Assembly: GCF_000407445.1 (NCBI RefSeq)
Contig: NZ_ASWB01000002.1
Coordinates: forward strand, 558,001-622,000
DNA: 64,000 nucleotides
Source: Enterococcus moraviensis ATCC BAA-383
GTDB lineage: Bacteria > Bacillota > Bacilli > Lactobacillales > Enterococcaceae
Direction of reading: 5' to 3'
A model generated the notes under the pieces. That model made no database searches. It was not told where the DNA came from and worked only from the letters and a program-made list of their open reading frames with translations. Numbering within the stretch: position 1 is the first letter of the stretch; every line of letters begins with the position of its first letter. The position numbers were made by a program, and so were the translations under genes. Below, piece after piece: positions 24,053 to 33,484 of the stretch.

Positions 24053-24700
24053 ATGCCAAAAAAGACTTTTTTTCATTTGCCTGAAGAGAAACAGCTTAGG
24101 CTATTGGATGCTGCTTCAATCGAATTTTCTAGAACCTCTTTGAAAGAAGCCTCAATCGCTAATATTGTGAAGCTAGCAGAAATACCAAGAGGCAGTTTTT
24201 ATCAGTACTTTGAAGATAAAGAAGATCTTTATTACTATTATTTTGATCTATTGAGACAAGATAGTAAAAAGAATATTGAACAAGCTATCAAAGAAGCAGA
24301 AGGCGATTTATTTGAAGGAATCGATAATTATTTTTCAAAAATGATTTTTGAAGTGTTAATAGGGCAACATTCACGCTTTTATCAAAATCTTTTTATGAAT
24401 CTGGATTATTACGCAACGAATCGAGTTTCTCCCCATGTTACACCAAATGATAGAAAGAGTGAGACATGCCAAGAAAAACGGGATGAATACTCAATTTATA
24501 GACAAATCGACCTTACCAAATTGACGGTTTACGATGAGCAAGAATTTAAAATGTTGATGCAAATGCTCATGAATATTGTTTTTTCTTCAATAACGGAAGG
24601 GTATCGTAAACTTGAAGAAAATTCTGAATATGACATTGAAGAAATCATTCGTCATTTTAAGACAAAGTTAAATTGGTTGAAAAAGGGTGCTTGTAAATAG
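24053..24700 (+). CDS. TetR/AcrR-family regulator
   Basis: A 215-residue protein with the N-terminal TetR helix-turn-helix (about 14-60: IANIVKLAEIPRGSFYQYFEDKEDL). The C-terminal ligand domain is not recognised. It stands directly upstream of an MFP-ABC-permease operon in the same direction, and is separated from it by a terminator, so it most likely represses that operon and itself. Confidence 0.88.
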   Translation: MPKKTFFHLPEEKQLRLLDAASIEFSRTSLKEASIANIVKLAEIPRGSFYQYFEDKEDLYYYYFDLLRQDSKKNIEQAIKEAEGDLFEGIDNYFSKMIFEVLIGQHSRFYQNLFMNLDYYATNRVSPHVTPNDRKSETCQEKRDEYSIYRQIDLTKLTVYDEQEFKMLMQMLMNIVFSSITEGYRKLEENSEYDIEEIIRHFKTKLNWLKKGACK

Positions 24701-24723
24701 TAAAAAAATTAAATATAAAAAAG

Positions 24724-24765
24724 ACTAGAATGGAAATTAAAGAATTAATTTCATTCTAGTTTTTA
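24724..24765 (+). terminator. Terminator after the tetR gene
   Basis: ACTAGAATG pairs with CATTCTAGT, with a second AAATT/AATTT step inside, then T residues. Confidence 0.88.
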
Positions 24766-24810
24766 ATTGTTTTAAAAGTCAGAATAGATGCACAATTACA
24801 AAAATGTCAC

Positions 24811-24839
24811 TTGTAACGCATAGAGAATAGTGTTTAAAT
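24811..24839 (+). promoter_or_regulatory. Probable promoter of the MacAB-like operon
   Basis: TTGTAA and TTAAAT are 17 bases apart, about 60 bases before the first gene. A TGTCAC half-site immediately upstream resembles half of the tetR-gene operator. Confidence 0.45.
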
Positions 24840-24899
24840 GAAAGAATAGGATCTAAAAATATAACAAAGCAAAGTGAAAAGGAGATGAGTGGAAGACTT

Positions 24900-26063
24900 A
24901 TGAAAAAGAAAACAATGATTATTGTAGGGATAGTTTTATTGGTACTGATTGGTGTTTTTCTAGTGCCAACTCTATTCGGTGGCGGGAAAGAAAGTAAGGA
25001 AGAAATGAAAACGATTGCCGAAGATTTTGGAATTGATTATTTTGAAGTCCCTGATATTGAACAGGTATACATCAATGGTATTGTTCAGCCAGAACAATCA
25101 GAATCATTTTCAAAAGATACAAAAATGACTAGTATTCCGGAAATAAAAGTGAAAAATGGGGATGTTGTTGAGCCAGAAACAGAACTATTTACGTATGAGG
25201 ATAAAGAGGTTACAAAAGAAATCGAAGCCCAAAACAATACGTTAAGTAAGCTGGCTACAAAAAAACAGAATATATACAATAAATGGAATCGAGCAATTGA
25301 TAATTTTAATAAAACGAAAGAAGAAGATCGAACGACAACAGGAGCTGCGATTGAAGAGCAACATCAAGCGGAAATCGATGGAGTAGATGAAGAAATTTTT
25401 TTCTCCAACGAAACGATTGCTGACTTGTCAACAAAACAATTTATTTCAACGAAAGCAAAATTTAAAGGTCGAGTATCAATTCCAGAAGTCAAGGATGAGA
25501 ATGCACCAGTTCTTCGTTTAACCTCAGATGGCTTATATGTTGCTGGAAAAGTAAACGAAAAAGATTTAATGAAAATAGCTGTCGATCAAAAAGCGAATCT
25601 TTCGGTGGTTTCAAGTGGAACAACCGTTACAGGTAAGATTTCATATATTGATGATAATCCACCAGAAGCACAAGGAAATCAAGCACAAAGTGAAAATGCA
25701 AATGCAGAAGCTTCAATGTCGACTTATGATGTAAAATTAGCACTTGATAGTTTAGAGGGCATCAAAAATGGCTATCATATGCAAGCGACGATCAATATAG
25801 GGGAAAATAAGCCGATTGAAGTTCCTAAAAAAGCAATTCATGATCAAGATGGGAAAAAATATGTTTTAGTAAATGACTTTGGTTCGGTTATTCGTCGCGA
25901 TATTCAAGTAGGCGAAGAAAAAGGGGAAAATATGGTGGTCCATTCAGGCTTAGAATCAGCGGATCGGATTATTGTTTCATCGAAGAAACAAGTCAAAGAA
26001 GGCGATCTAATCGGAGAAGCTAGTGAAGAAAATGGCGAAGCAACATCCGCTGCTAAAGAATAG
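24900..26063 (+). CDS. Efflux adaptor (membrane fusion protein, HlyD/MacA-like)
   Basis: A protein of about 387 residues with an N-terminal membrane anchor (about 5-24) and an extracytoplasmic part. This has a lipoyl/barrel-sandwich domain split by a coiled-coil hairpin (about 105-180), then beta-barrel domains. The ATG at 24900 has GGAAG four bases upstream; an ATG at 24885 sits too close to its own AAGGAG. It would link the ABC permease to the cell surface, as in Gram-positive MacA-like systems for peptides or antibiotics. Confidence 0.83.
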   Translation: MKKKTMIIVGIVLLVLIGVFLVPTLFGGGKESKEEMKTIAEDFGIDYFEVPDIEQVYINGIVQPEQSESFSKDTKMTSIPEIKVKNGDVVEPETELFTYEDKEVTKEIEAQNNTLSKLATKKQNIYNKWNRAIDNFNKTKEEDRTTTGAAIEEQHQAEIDGVDEEIFFSNETIADLSTKQFISTKAKFKGRVSIPEVKDENAPVLRLTSDGLYVAGKVNEKDLMKIAVDQKANLSVVSSGTTVTGKISYIDDNPPEAQGNQAQSENANAEASMSTYDVKLALDSLEGIKNGYHMQATINIGENKPIEVPKKAIHDQDGKKYVLVNDFGSVIRRDIQVGEEKGENMVVHSGLESADRIIVSSKKQVKEGDLIGEASEENGEATSAAKE

Positions 26064-26074
26064 GAGGAGCATAT

Positions 26075-26785
26075 ATGATGCAACAAGAGCGAAAACCGCA
26101 ACCTCTCATTCAAATGCAAGGGATCAATAAATATTTTCCTGTTGGGAAAGAAAAATTGCATGTATTAAAATCATTGGATTTGACGATCAATGAAGGTGAA
26201 TTCATTATGATCATGGGAAAATCTGGAAGCGGGAAAACGACTTTGATGAATATCATTGGCTTTTTAGATCGTGTATCTGATGGCAATTATATGTTTAAAG
26301 GAGAAGATGTTTCTAAGCTGTCTGAGAATAAGAAATCTGAGTTTCGAAATGAATATCTTGGCTTTATTTTTCAACAATTTTTTCTGATCAATTCTTTGAA
26401 TGTTAGTCAAAACGTGCAGTTGCCCTGTGTTTATGAAGGGAAAAAAAGCAATGAAGAAAAACGTAAAGTCGCTGAAAAATATTTAGAGTTAGTTGGTTTA
26501 GGTGAAAAGACAAAAGCAAAGGTCAATGAACTATCAGGTGGACAACAACAACGTGTAGCAATTGCCCGTTCTTTGGTCAACGATCCTCTTTTGATCATGG
26601 CAGATGAGCCGACAGGTGCGCTGGATAGTGAGACTGGAACGGAAATCATGGAGTTGTTGACAAAGCTAAATCGACAGGGGAAAACGATTGTAATGGTTAC
26701 ACATGATAGTGATATGAAAAAGTATGCTACTAGAGTGATCCATATGAAAGACGGTCGTTTTCTTGAAGAAGAGGTGATTCAATGA
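26075..26785 (+). CDS. ABC transporter ATP-binding protein (MacB/LolD type)
   Basis: A 236-residue ATPase. Walker A GKSGSGKTT (about 48-56), signature LSGGQQQRVAIARSL, Walker B LLIMADEP and the H-loop VTHD are all intact. GGAGG precedes two adjacent ATG codons; the first is given. It overlaps the permease gene by ATGA. Confidence 0.92.
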   Translation: MMQQERKPQPLIQMQGINKYFPVGKEKLHVLKSLDLTINEGEFIMIMGKSGSGKTTLMNIIGFLDRVSDGNYMFKGEDVSKLSENKKSEFRNEYLGFIFQQFFLINSLNVSQNVQLPCVYEGKKSNEEKRKVAEKYLELVGLGEKTKAKVNELSGGQQQRVAIARSLVNDPLLIMADEPTGALDSETGTEIMELLTKLNRQGKTIVMVTHDSDMKKYATRVIHMKDGRFLEEEVIQ

Positions 26786-28014
26786 TCTCAAATTTACTGA
26801 TTAGTACATTGTTGAGTTTGCGAGCGCATAAACTTCGAGTTTTTCTAACGATGATCGGAATTATCATTGGAATTACCTCCGTTGTAACGATTTCGACCCT
26901 TGGAGAAGGAATGAAAAAACAAGTAATGTCAGCAACAAGTACTAATACGAATCTAGTCAAACTTCATTACACAATGCAAGAAGAGAGCACCGATGGCATG
27001 ATGACGTATGAAGAACCCGACTATAGTTTTTCCAGAGTTGACCTAAAAAAAGTAAGAGATATCGAAGGTGTGGAAGCAATTTACCCTCAATATGGGGATG
27101 GTTTGATGGGTGATAACCTGGATACTCAATTGGACTATTTTGGCGCTAAAGCGAATTTAATGGTTACGTCTAATAGGGGTCAAAATAAAGTGAAATATGG
27201 ACGAGATTTTGATGAACGAGATAGCAATAAAGACGTAATCATATTGAATCATGATGTTTTTGATATGAGTTTGAAGATGGGTGACCCAGGCGAATTGATT
27301 GGCAAAGCGGTATCCATCAATGGCTATATGTATAAGGTGATTGGAATTTTAGAACCATTTGATTATGGGGCATTAGACAACACTGAAGCGATGTCTTTAG
27401 ATTGGAATATTGTTTATAGTAGTTTTGTTTCAAGAAGTTCATACAATAAACTAGCTATGTCAAAATCAATTAGTGGCATCAACTTTAAGTTGAAAGATGG
27501 AGCAGACAAGCAAGCAGTGATTACACAAGCTGTGACGACTTTAAATGAAAATCATCCAGATGTTAAAGGGATTTTTAAAGAAAATGATTTAGATCAAAAA
27601 AATCAACAACAAATGGAAGAAGCAATTGGCGGGATTACTATGTTCTTAATGGCGGTCACAGCGATCTCTTTGCTGGTTGGTGGAATCGGTGTAATGAATA
27701 TCATGTATGTCTCCGTTACAGAAAGAAAACGTGAAATTGGTATTCGCAGAGCAATTGGAGCAAAACCAAGGATGATTTTAATGCAGTTTTTACTGGAAGC
27801 GGCGTTTATTACGTTACTTGGAGGATTAGTCGGAGTTGGGTTGGGCTATCTTCTTTCAAATTTAGTAGGTGGCTTTGTGGATATTGTTCCAGTTATGACA
27901 CCAGCGATTTTTGTAGTATCAACAGTCGTGTCTATTCTTACAGGGGTTGTATTCGGAATCATTCCGGCCATTAGTGCATCAAGAATGGATCCAATCAAAG
28001 CAATTTATAATTAA
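26782..28014 (+). CDS. MacB-like ABC transporter permease
   Basis: A 410-residue permease with an N-terminal helix (about 20-42), a large extracellular MacB-PCD domain (about 45-270) and three C-terminal helices (FtsX domain). The block GIGVMNIMYVSVTERKREIGI is diagnostic for this class. Such proteins do not form a channel but transmit movement to the outside. With the adaptor and ATPase it makes a complete efflux or resistance system. Confidence 0.92.
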   Translation: MISNLLISTLLSLRAHKLRVFLTMIGIIIGITSVVTISTLGEGMKKQVMSATSTNTNLVKLHYTMQEESTDGMMTYEEPDYSFSRVDLKKVRDIEGVEAIYPQYGDGLMGDNLDTQLDYFGAKANLMVTSNRGQNKVKYGRDFDERDSNKDVIILNHDVFDMSLKMGDPGELIGKAVSINGYMYKVIGILEPFDYGALDNTEAMSLDWNIVYSSFVSRSSYNKLAMSKSISGINFKLKDGADKQAVITQAVTTLNENHPDVKGIFKENDLDQKNQQQMEEAIGGITMFLMAVTAISLLVGGIGVMNIMYVSVTERKREIGIRRAIGAKPRMILMQFLLEAAFITLLGGLVGVGLGYLLSNLVGGFVDIVPVMTPAIFVVSTVVSILTGVVFGIIPAISASRMDPIKAIYN

Positions 28015-28034
28015 ACATTTGACTAAATAATGGG

Positions 28035-28082
28035 CAATAAAAGATGATTGAATTGGATATTCAGCATCTTTTATTGTTTTAT
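28035..28082 (+). terminator. Terminator of the MacAB-like operon
   Basis: CAATAAAAGATG pairs perfectly with CATCTTTTATTG, with a further GAAT/ATTC step, followed by T residues. Confidence 0.88.
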
Positions 28083-28210
28083 TATTTTCGAATGGTCTAC
28101 CTTAAAGTAGCACAGACTTCTGCATTTATATTTTTTAATTGGTCTAGCGTGAAAATATTTTTTTCTCAAAAATTTCCTATATTTGTTATTATTTTGAAAA
28201 GAGCATTTGC

Positions 28211-28239
28211 TTGCTGAATTTACAGGACATGTTTAGAAT
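28211..28239 (+). promoter_or_regulatory. Promoter of the VOC protein gene
   Basis: TTGCTG and TAGAAT are 17 bases apart, 33 bases before the start codon. Confidence 0.5.
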
Positions 28240-28272
28240 AATTATAGGGAGACATTCGGAGGGGGAAGACGA

Positions 28273-29109
28273 ATGGAAAAGTTTCAATTATCAGAAGATG
28301 TATATGTGAAAACGGTTGCGATTCTGGTGAAAGATGTAGAGGAAATGGTTAACTTTTATAAAAATGTTTTGGGGTTTATTTTAAAGTTAGAAGAAAACAA
28401 TTTATCTATATTCGGTTCGCAAAAAAAAGATAGTCGGTTACTAATATTAGAAGAGGTAGAATCTGAGCAAGAACAACTAGATTTTTCAAGCAGTGTTGTT
28501 TGCTTTTCTTTACTGATTCCAACGGAGGAAGAGTTTGGGAGTCTTTTAAGGCGAATCACAGCGCATAACTATCCAATTAAAGCATCGATTAGAAAAGGTC
28601 AGCGACAAAGTATTTTGTTAGAGGATCCAGAGGGCAATGAATTAGAAGTTAGCTATCAAGGAGAGTCAACACGATGCAAAGATGTATCAGAGATTCTTGA
28701 TATAGAACCTTTGATAGAACAAAGTAATGTTTTATATTCAAGTCTTTCAGCGGATGTTCGCTTTGATCGAATCAAATTGCGGGTAGTAGATAAAGCAACA
28801 CATGCTTTTTTTTATAATCATATTTTAGGAATGAGCTCTGAAGAACAAGTAAAAGATAAACTATCGATGAATGAGGGGAAATTTGAAATTCATTTAGACG
28901 ATTCAAAAAACGCGCAAAAACATAGTGTTGCAGTTGAAAAGTCTTTGGGAGTGGACTTTTTTGTTTTAACAGTCAATCATGAAGAAGAAATAAAACGGTT
29001 AAAACAGCATTTAGAAAAACAAAAACAAGACTTCTTTGTGGATAAAAAATTAACGATTTTAACTATTTATGATCCGAGTCAAATCGAGTGGTGGTTTGTT
29101 AGAAATTAG
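28273..29109 (+). CDS. Two-domain VOC (glyoxalase/dioxygenase fold) protein
   Basis: A 278-residue protein with two vicinal-oxygen-chelate domains (about 8-130 and 165-278), in the layout of CatE-like extradiol dioxygenases. The metal-binding His expected at the start of each domain is missing: the strands read VKTVAILVKD and FDRIKLRVVD. It is therefore probably a metal-free binding protein or uses other ligands. It is followed closely by a serine hydrolase gene. Confidence 0.7.
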   Translation: MEKFQLSEDVYVKTVAILVKDVEEMVNFYKNVLGFILKLEENNLSIFGSQKKDSRLLILEEVESEQEQLDFSSSVVCFSLLIPTEEEFGSLLRRITAHNYPIKASIRKGQRQSILLEDPEGNELEVSYQGESTRCKDVSEILDIEPLIEQSNVLYSSLSADVRFDRIKLRVVDKATHAFFYNHILGMSSEEQVKDKLSMNEGKFEIHLDDSKNAQKHSVAVEKSLGVDFFVLTVNHEEEIKRLKQHLEKQKQDFFVDKKLTILTIYDPSQIEWWFVRN

Positions 29110-29133
29110 AAAAGATATTGAGGAAAATAATCT

Positions 29134-30171
29134 ATGTATAAAAAGACAAAACAAAAAATCAAAGAATTGATGGATGACGGGATTTTTCCTGGGGCCAGTT
29201 TTTCATTCATGACGCAATATGAGACTGAGGATCATACATGGGGAATGGCGCAAATTGTGCCGGCTGAGGAACCATTGTTGCCATCGATGCTTTTCGATGT
29301 AGCTTCTTTAACGAAAGTCATTTGTACAACCACTGTTGTATTACAATTGATGGAATCAGAAGTGATTGATATTGATAAGCCTTTTCAAACCTATTACACT
29401 ACTTTTGAGGACGAAAAAATCACAATCCGTCATCTGTTGACACACACGTCTGACATTCAAAGCTACATTGAAAATAGAGACGCATTGACAAAAAATGAGC
29501 TACAAGAGGCATACAACCATGTTCGTTCAGGAAAGGAATTAGGAAAGAAAGTTGCCTATACTGATACTGGAACGATTTTACTTGGATTTATGTTGGAAGC
29601 ATTATTGGATAAAGAAGTGATTGAAATTTTTAGGGAAAGAGTTTTAGCGCCTTTAGAGATGACCGAAACGACATTTTTACCTGAAGATCCGACTAAAATC
29701 GTCCCAACAGAAAATCATCCAGTGAGAGGACTTATTCGAGGACAGACTCATGATCCAAAAGCGTTTGTTTTAGCAGAACATGCTGGGAATGCAGGCTTAT
29801 TTACTAATTTGACAGATTTGAAAAAATTTATATCAATGTACTTAAATAATGGACAGTTTCAAGGAAATAAAGTATTAGAACGTCATACGCTTTATTCATT
29901 ATTGCTTGATCAAACTCCTGATAAATGTGGTCGTCGTTCTTTAGGGTGGGATTTAAAAAAGGATCTGGCTGGAAATGAGCTTTTATTTCATACTGGTTAT
30001 ACAGGAACTTTTGTGTTGATCGATCTTAAAGAAAAAGAAGGGTTTGCTTTTCTTTCCAATCGTGTTCACCCAGTGGATAATCGAAAAGAGTATATCGAAA
30101 AAAGAGATGAACTTATTGATATTTATTTAAAAGAAAAAATAACATTCAAAGATGAATCGCTTTCTTTTTAG
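29134..30171 (+). CDS. Serine hydrolase of the beta-lactamase (class C/esterase) family
   Basis: A 345-residue protein with the SxxK motif S58-L-T-K61, a YxN-like motif that reads Y142-T-D144, and an HTG box (FHTGYTG) near the C-terminus. No signal peptide is seen, so it is probably cytoplasmic, unlike true beta-lactamases. Family members cleave peptides or esters. The Asp in place of Asn is common in the esterase branch. Confidence 0.8.
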   Translation: MYKKTKQKIKELMDDGIFPGASFSFMTQYETEDHTWGMAQIVPAEEPLLPSMLFDVASLTKVICTTTVVLQLMESEVIDIDKPFQTYYTTFEDEKITIRHLLTHTSDIQSYIENRDALTKNELQEAYNHVRSGKELGKKVAYTDTGTILLGFMLEALLDKEVIEIFRERVLAPLEMTETTFLPEDPTKIVPTENHPVRGLIRGQTHDPKAFVLAEHAGNAGLFTNLTDLKKFISMYLNNGQFQGNKVLERHTLYSLLLDQTPDKCGRRSLGWDLKKDLAGNELLFHTGYTGTFVLIDLKEKEGFAFLSNRVHPVDNRKEYIEKRDELIDIYLKEKITFKDESLSF

Positions 30172-30180
30172 TGGTATAAT
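30172..30180 (+). promoter_or_regulatory. Extended -10 promoter of manA
   Basis: TGGTATAAT overlaps the end of the hydrolase gene and lies 33 bases before manA. Confidence 0.6.
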
Positions 30181-30213
30181 TGACGAGTATAAATGGAAGG
30201 GAGTCTCTAAACT

Positions 30214-31188
30214 ATGCAGGAACCTTTATTTTTAAAACCAGTTTTTCAAGAAAAAATTTGGGGAGGAGATCGTTTACACACTGTATTCGGTTTTGATCTA
30301 CCAAGTAATAAGATTGGAGAAGACTGGGCGATCAGTGCGCATCCACATGGTGTAAGTACCGTAGAAAATGGTGTGTTTTCTGGTCAAAAACTAGATGAAC
30401 TTTGGACGAATCATCGTGAATTATTTGGTAATGTTAAGGGCGATGTGTTTCCTTTATTGACGAAAATTTTAGATGCTGAAGATGATTTATCTGTACAAGT
30501 ACATCCAGATGATACTTATGGATTGGCTCATGAGGGTGAATTAGGAAAAACGGAGTGTTGGTACATTATCGACGCTGAACCAGGCTCAACGATCATTTAT
30601 GGACATAATGCTAAGAGTAAAGAAGAGCTTGAAGCGATGATCAAAGAAGAGCGCTGGGATGATTTACTAAAAAAAGTTCCAGTGAAAAAAGGAGACTTTT
30701 TCTATGTGCCAAGTGGCACGATCCATGCAATTGGCAAAGGGATCATGATTTTAGAAACCCAACAAAGTAGTGATACGACTTATCGCGTCTATGATTACGA
30801 TCGTAAAGATGATCAAGGACAAACAAGAGAGCTGCATGTCCAACAATCAGTAGATGTAACAACAGTTCCCGCAAAAGATGCTCAATTGTCGATTCAACAA
30901 CAAAATCAAGGTCAATCAAGCATTATTACGTACTTGAAAACACCATTTTTCAACGTTTATGAATGGCAAGTCAAAGGTATATTGAATTTGAAGAAAAATG
31001 CACCGTATACATTAGCAACAGTGATTGATGGTATTGGTCATTTGGTCATTGAAGAGGTAGAGTCGGCAAAAACGGAACGCTATGAATTAGCTAAAGGAAC
31101 AAGTTTTATTTTGCCAAATGATATTACGAAATGGCGTGTTGAAGGTGAATTAACGATCATTGCTTCAGAGCCAGGAGTAGAGGCATAA
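30214..31188 (+). CDS. manA: Mannose-6-phosphate isomerase, class I
   Basis: A 324-residue zinc enzyme that interconverts mannose 6-phosphate and fructose 6-phosphate. The zinc-site stretches LSVQVHPDD and TECWYI and the later PSGTIHAIG are conserved. The length is typical for the short Firmicute type. It ends at a shared terminator with gatD. Confidence 0.95.
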   Translation: MQEPLFLKPVFQEKIWGGDRLHTVFGFDLPSNKIGEDWAISAHPHGVSTVENGVFSGQKLDELWTNHRELFGNVKGDVFPLLTKILDAEDDLSVQVHPDDTYGLAHEGELGKTECWYIIDAEPGSTIIYGHNAKSKEELEAMIKEERWDDLLKKVPVKKGDFFYVPSGTIHAIGKGIMILETQQSSDTTYRVYDYDRKDDQGQTRELHVQQSVDVTTVPAKDAQLSIQQQNQGQSSIITYLKTPFFNVYEWQVKGILNLKKNAPYTLATVIDGIGHLVIEEVESAKTERYELAKGTSFILPNDITKWRVEGELTIIASEPGVEA

Positions 31189-31196
31189 AGTGTTAG

Positions 31197-31234
31197 AAAA
31201 AAAGTGTTAGGAAATTTTCCTAACACTTTTTTTT
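31197..31234. terminator. Bidirectional terminator between manA and gatD
   Basis: An almost perfect palindrome, AAAGTGTTAGGAAA with TTTTCCTAACACTTT, flanked by runs of A and T, serves both convergent genes. Confidence 0.93.
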
Positions 31235-31928
31235 ATGTTGTTGGAACCATTTCTTGTGGGACATCAAATGGTTCGTTGTATTTTTTTTCTAAAGCAGTTT
31301 TGATTAGGCGGATTCCTAAATTTTCATTACGTGCTAGAATCGGTCCGTGGAAATAAGAGCCAAAGACATTTTTATAAATCACACCTTCAGAACCATCTTC
31401 GCTATTGTTTCCTTTTCCTTTAATTACATTGCCTAATGGGCGTTCTCCTTTACCTAAAAAGGTTCGGCCGTTGTGATTCTCAAAGCCATAATAGGTTTCA
31501 TTAAATTCTTCATTATGGATCACGATATCACCAATATAACGGTTATTATCTTGACTTAATGTATAATGATCCAATGCACCGATCCCGTGGATTTTTTCTC
31601 CTTTAGCTCCCATGTAATAGTGGCCTAATAGTTGAAAACCACCACAAATAGCAAGCATAACGCCATCGTTTTCAATATATTCAGTTAAAGACTCTTTTTT
31701 TGTTTGGATGTCGTCTGAAATGATCAACTGCTCGAAGTCTTGACCACCACCAACAAAAACGAGATCATATTTATTAGGGTCGAATGGTTCATAAATACTA
31801 ACGATTTCAGAGCGGAAAGTAACATTCATTTTTTCGGCAAGGTATTTTAGCATAAGTAAATTACCATTATCGCCATACGTATTCAGTAAATTCCCATATA
31901 AATGACATACAACTAATTCTTTAGGCAT
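31233..31928 (-). CDS. gatD: Lipid II isoglutaminyl synthase, glutaminase subunit GatD
   Basis: A 231-residue class I glutamine amidotransferase-like subunit. The nucleophile is Cys95 ([10 protein letters not shown]) and the catalytic His is 194 (YFHGPILAR). It supplies ammonia to MurT, which amidates the D-Glu of lipid II, a step essential in many Gram-positives. It lies 38 bases downstream of murT. Confidence 0.95.
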   Translation of the reverse strand: MPKELVVCHLYGNLLNTYGDNGNLLMLKYLAEKMNVTFRSEIVSIYEPFDPNKYDLVFVGGGQDFEQLIISDDIQTKKESLTEYIENDGVMLAICGGFQLLGHYYMGAKGEKIHGIGALDHYTLSQDNNRYIGDIVIHNEEFNETYYGFENHNGRTFLGKGERPLGNVIKGKGNNSEDGSEGVIYKNVFGSYFHGPILARNENLGIRLIKTALEKKYNEPFDVPQEMVPTT

Positions 31929-31966
31929 TTTTTTACCTCATTCCTAATTTATCTTTTTTCAAAAGG

Positions 31967-33304
31967 CTAGCTGTTAATATACCCTTTTGCAGCAAGTGAT
32001 TTACGTAATTGTAAAACTGCTGTATACGTAGCTAAAATATAAACATGTTCAGTCGGTAATTCTTTGATAGCTGTAATTACATCGTCTAAGTTAGGGATTT
32101 CTTTTAATTTATCTTCTGAAATTCCTGCAACTTTCATACGTAAAGCCATATCTTGATGGCGATCACCACCAGCGATCACTTCTGGAATGTCCATTTGAGC
32201 GAATGCTTCATGGTCCCCATCCCAAATCCAGCTAACATCGATACCGTCTGCGTAATTCGCATTTAGTAATGAGACGAGAGAGAATGAATAAGGAGCCAGT
32301 CTCATCATGTCGATTACTTGGTTTAACCCAACAGGATTTTTAACTAAAATTAATGTACATAATTTGCCTTCGATGTTGATTGTTTCCTGACGACCAAAAA
32401 CTTTTTCATCATAGCTTAGACCAGCTTTGATTTTTTCAGGGGCAACACCATAATGTTCTGCTACAGAGGTTGCAGCCAAAGCGTTATATACATTATACAT
32501 ACCGCCAACGGCAATGCTATACTCGCCGCCATCGATCACAAATTTAGCTGACGTATTATCCATTTCAACCATTTCGGTCAATTGGACATCTAATTCAGGG
32601 CGGTGGAAGCCACAATTAGGACAATAGTATTTACCTAAATTTGCGTAAGTAATCATTTTATAATGTAAAATATGATGACAGTTTGGACAAAGTAGCCCGT
32701 CTGTATTGTAATGAGCCATTTGTTCTTTATCAGGCATATGATTAAAACCATAATATTTTCTTGGATTCACCGTCTCAACCGAATTAAAAATCGGCGAGTC
32801 ACCATTACAGAGAATCGGTGCATTTGGTGCTGCAGATGCACCGTCAACAATTAATTTATAAGTGGTATAAATTTCACCATAGCGATCCATTTGGTCACGG
32901 AAAATATTTGTAAATAAAAATAGTTTTGGTTCAATATATTTTGTGACACGGCTCAAACTAGCTTCATCGATTTCTAGAACGGCGAATTTCTTCTTAGCAC
33001 CTTTATTTTTTGCAGATAAAAAAGTTGAAACAATTCCTTGTTCCATATTCGCACCAGTTGGATTGGTCAGCACATGATCAAATTCTTGTTTTAAGATATT
33101 TACTGTTAAAGCAGTCGTCAACGTTTTCCCATTGGTTCCTGTAACAACAATGATTTCATAATCTTTTGCTAAAGTATCCAAAATTTTCGGATCGATTTTT
33201 AATGCTAATTTTCCAGGGTAGCTACTACCTCCCTTGAAGAAAGTTTGTAAAACCCATTGTGAAGTTTTTCCAGCGGCAATCGCTACATGACTTCTGATTC
33301 CCAT
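31967..33304 (-). CDS. murT: Lipid II isoglutaminyl synthase, Mur-ligase subunit MurT
   Basis: A 445-residue Mur-ligase-like protein with the ATP loop VTGTNGKTLT (about 55-64). A Cys4 zinc ribbon (CPNC...CPNC, about 198-228) is inserted in the central domain, which distinguishes MurT from MurE and FolC. The C-terminal DUF1727 domain follows. It forms the amidotransferase complex with GatD. Confidence 0.95.
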   Translation of the reverse strand: MGIRSHVAIAAGKTSQWVLQTFFKGGSSYPGKLALKIDPKILDTLAKDYEIIVVTGTNGKTLTTALTVNILKQEFDHVLTNPTGANMEQGIVSTFLSAKNKGAKKKFAVLEIDEASLSRVTKYIEPKLFLFTNIFRDQMDRYGEIYTTYKLIVDGASAAPNAPILCNGDSPIFNSVETVNPRKYYGFNHMPDKEQMAHYNTDGLLCPNCHHILHYKMITYANLGKYYCPNCGFHRPELDVQLTEMVEMDNTSAKFVIDGGEYSIAVGGMYNVYNALAATSVAEHYGVAPEKIKAGLSYDEKVFGRQETINIEGKLCTLILVKNPVGLNQVIDMMRLAPYSFSLVSLLNANYADGIDVSWIWDGDHEAFAQMDIPEVIAGGDRHQDMALRMKVAGISEDKLKEIPNLDDVITAIKELPTEHVYILATYTAVLQLRKSLAAKGYINS

Positions 33305-33362
33305 AAAGTGCCCTCCAATTTATATCAACTATCGTTGTTAAATTCAACAATAAACTCAATCT

Positions 33363-33371
33363 ATAATACCA
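33363..33371 (-). promoter_or_regulatory. Extended -10 promoter of murT-gatD
   Basis: On the minus strand TGGTATTAT lies 59 bases upstream of the murT start. The -35 region is poor. Confidence 0.45.
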
Positions 33372-33426
33372 CAATTAAAATAAAAAATTAATTCCTTTTA
33401 CTCTTTCTTACTATATTAGGGAGAAT

Positions 33427-33471
33427 AAAAATTAGGCAACTGTATTCATAAAGAGAACACAACTGCCTAAT
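33427..33471 (-). terminator. Terminator of the DauR-like gene
   Basis: On the minus strand ATTAGGCA pairs with TGCCTAAT and is followed by T residues, 14 bases after the stop codon. Confidence 0.75.
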
Positions 33472-33484
33472 AGAAGAAACTATG

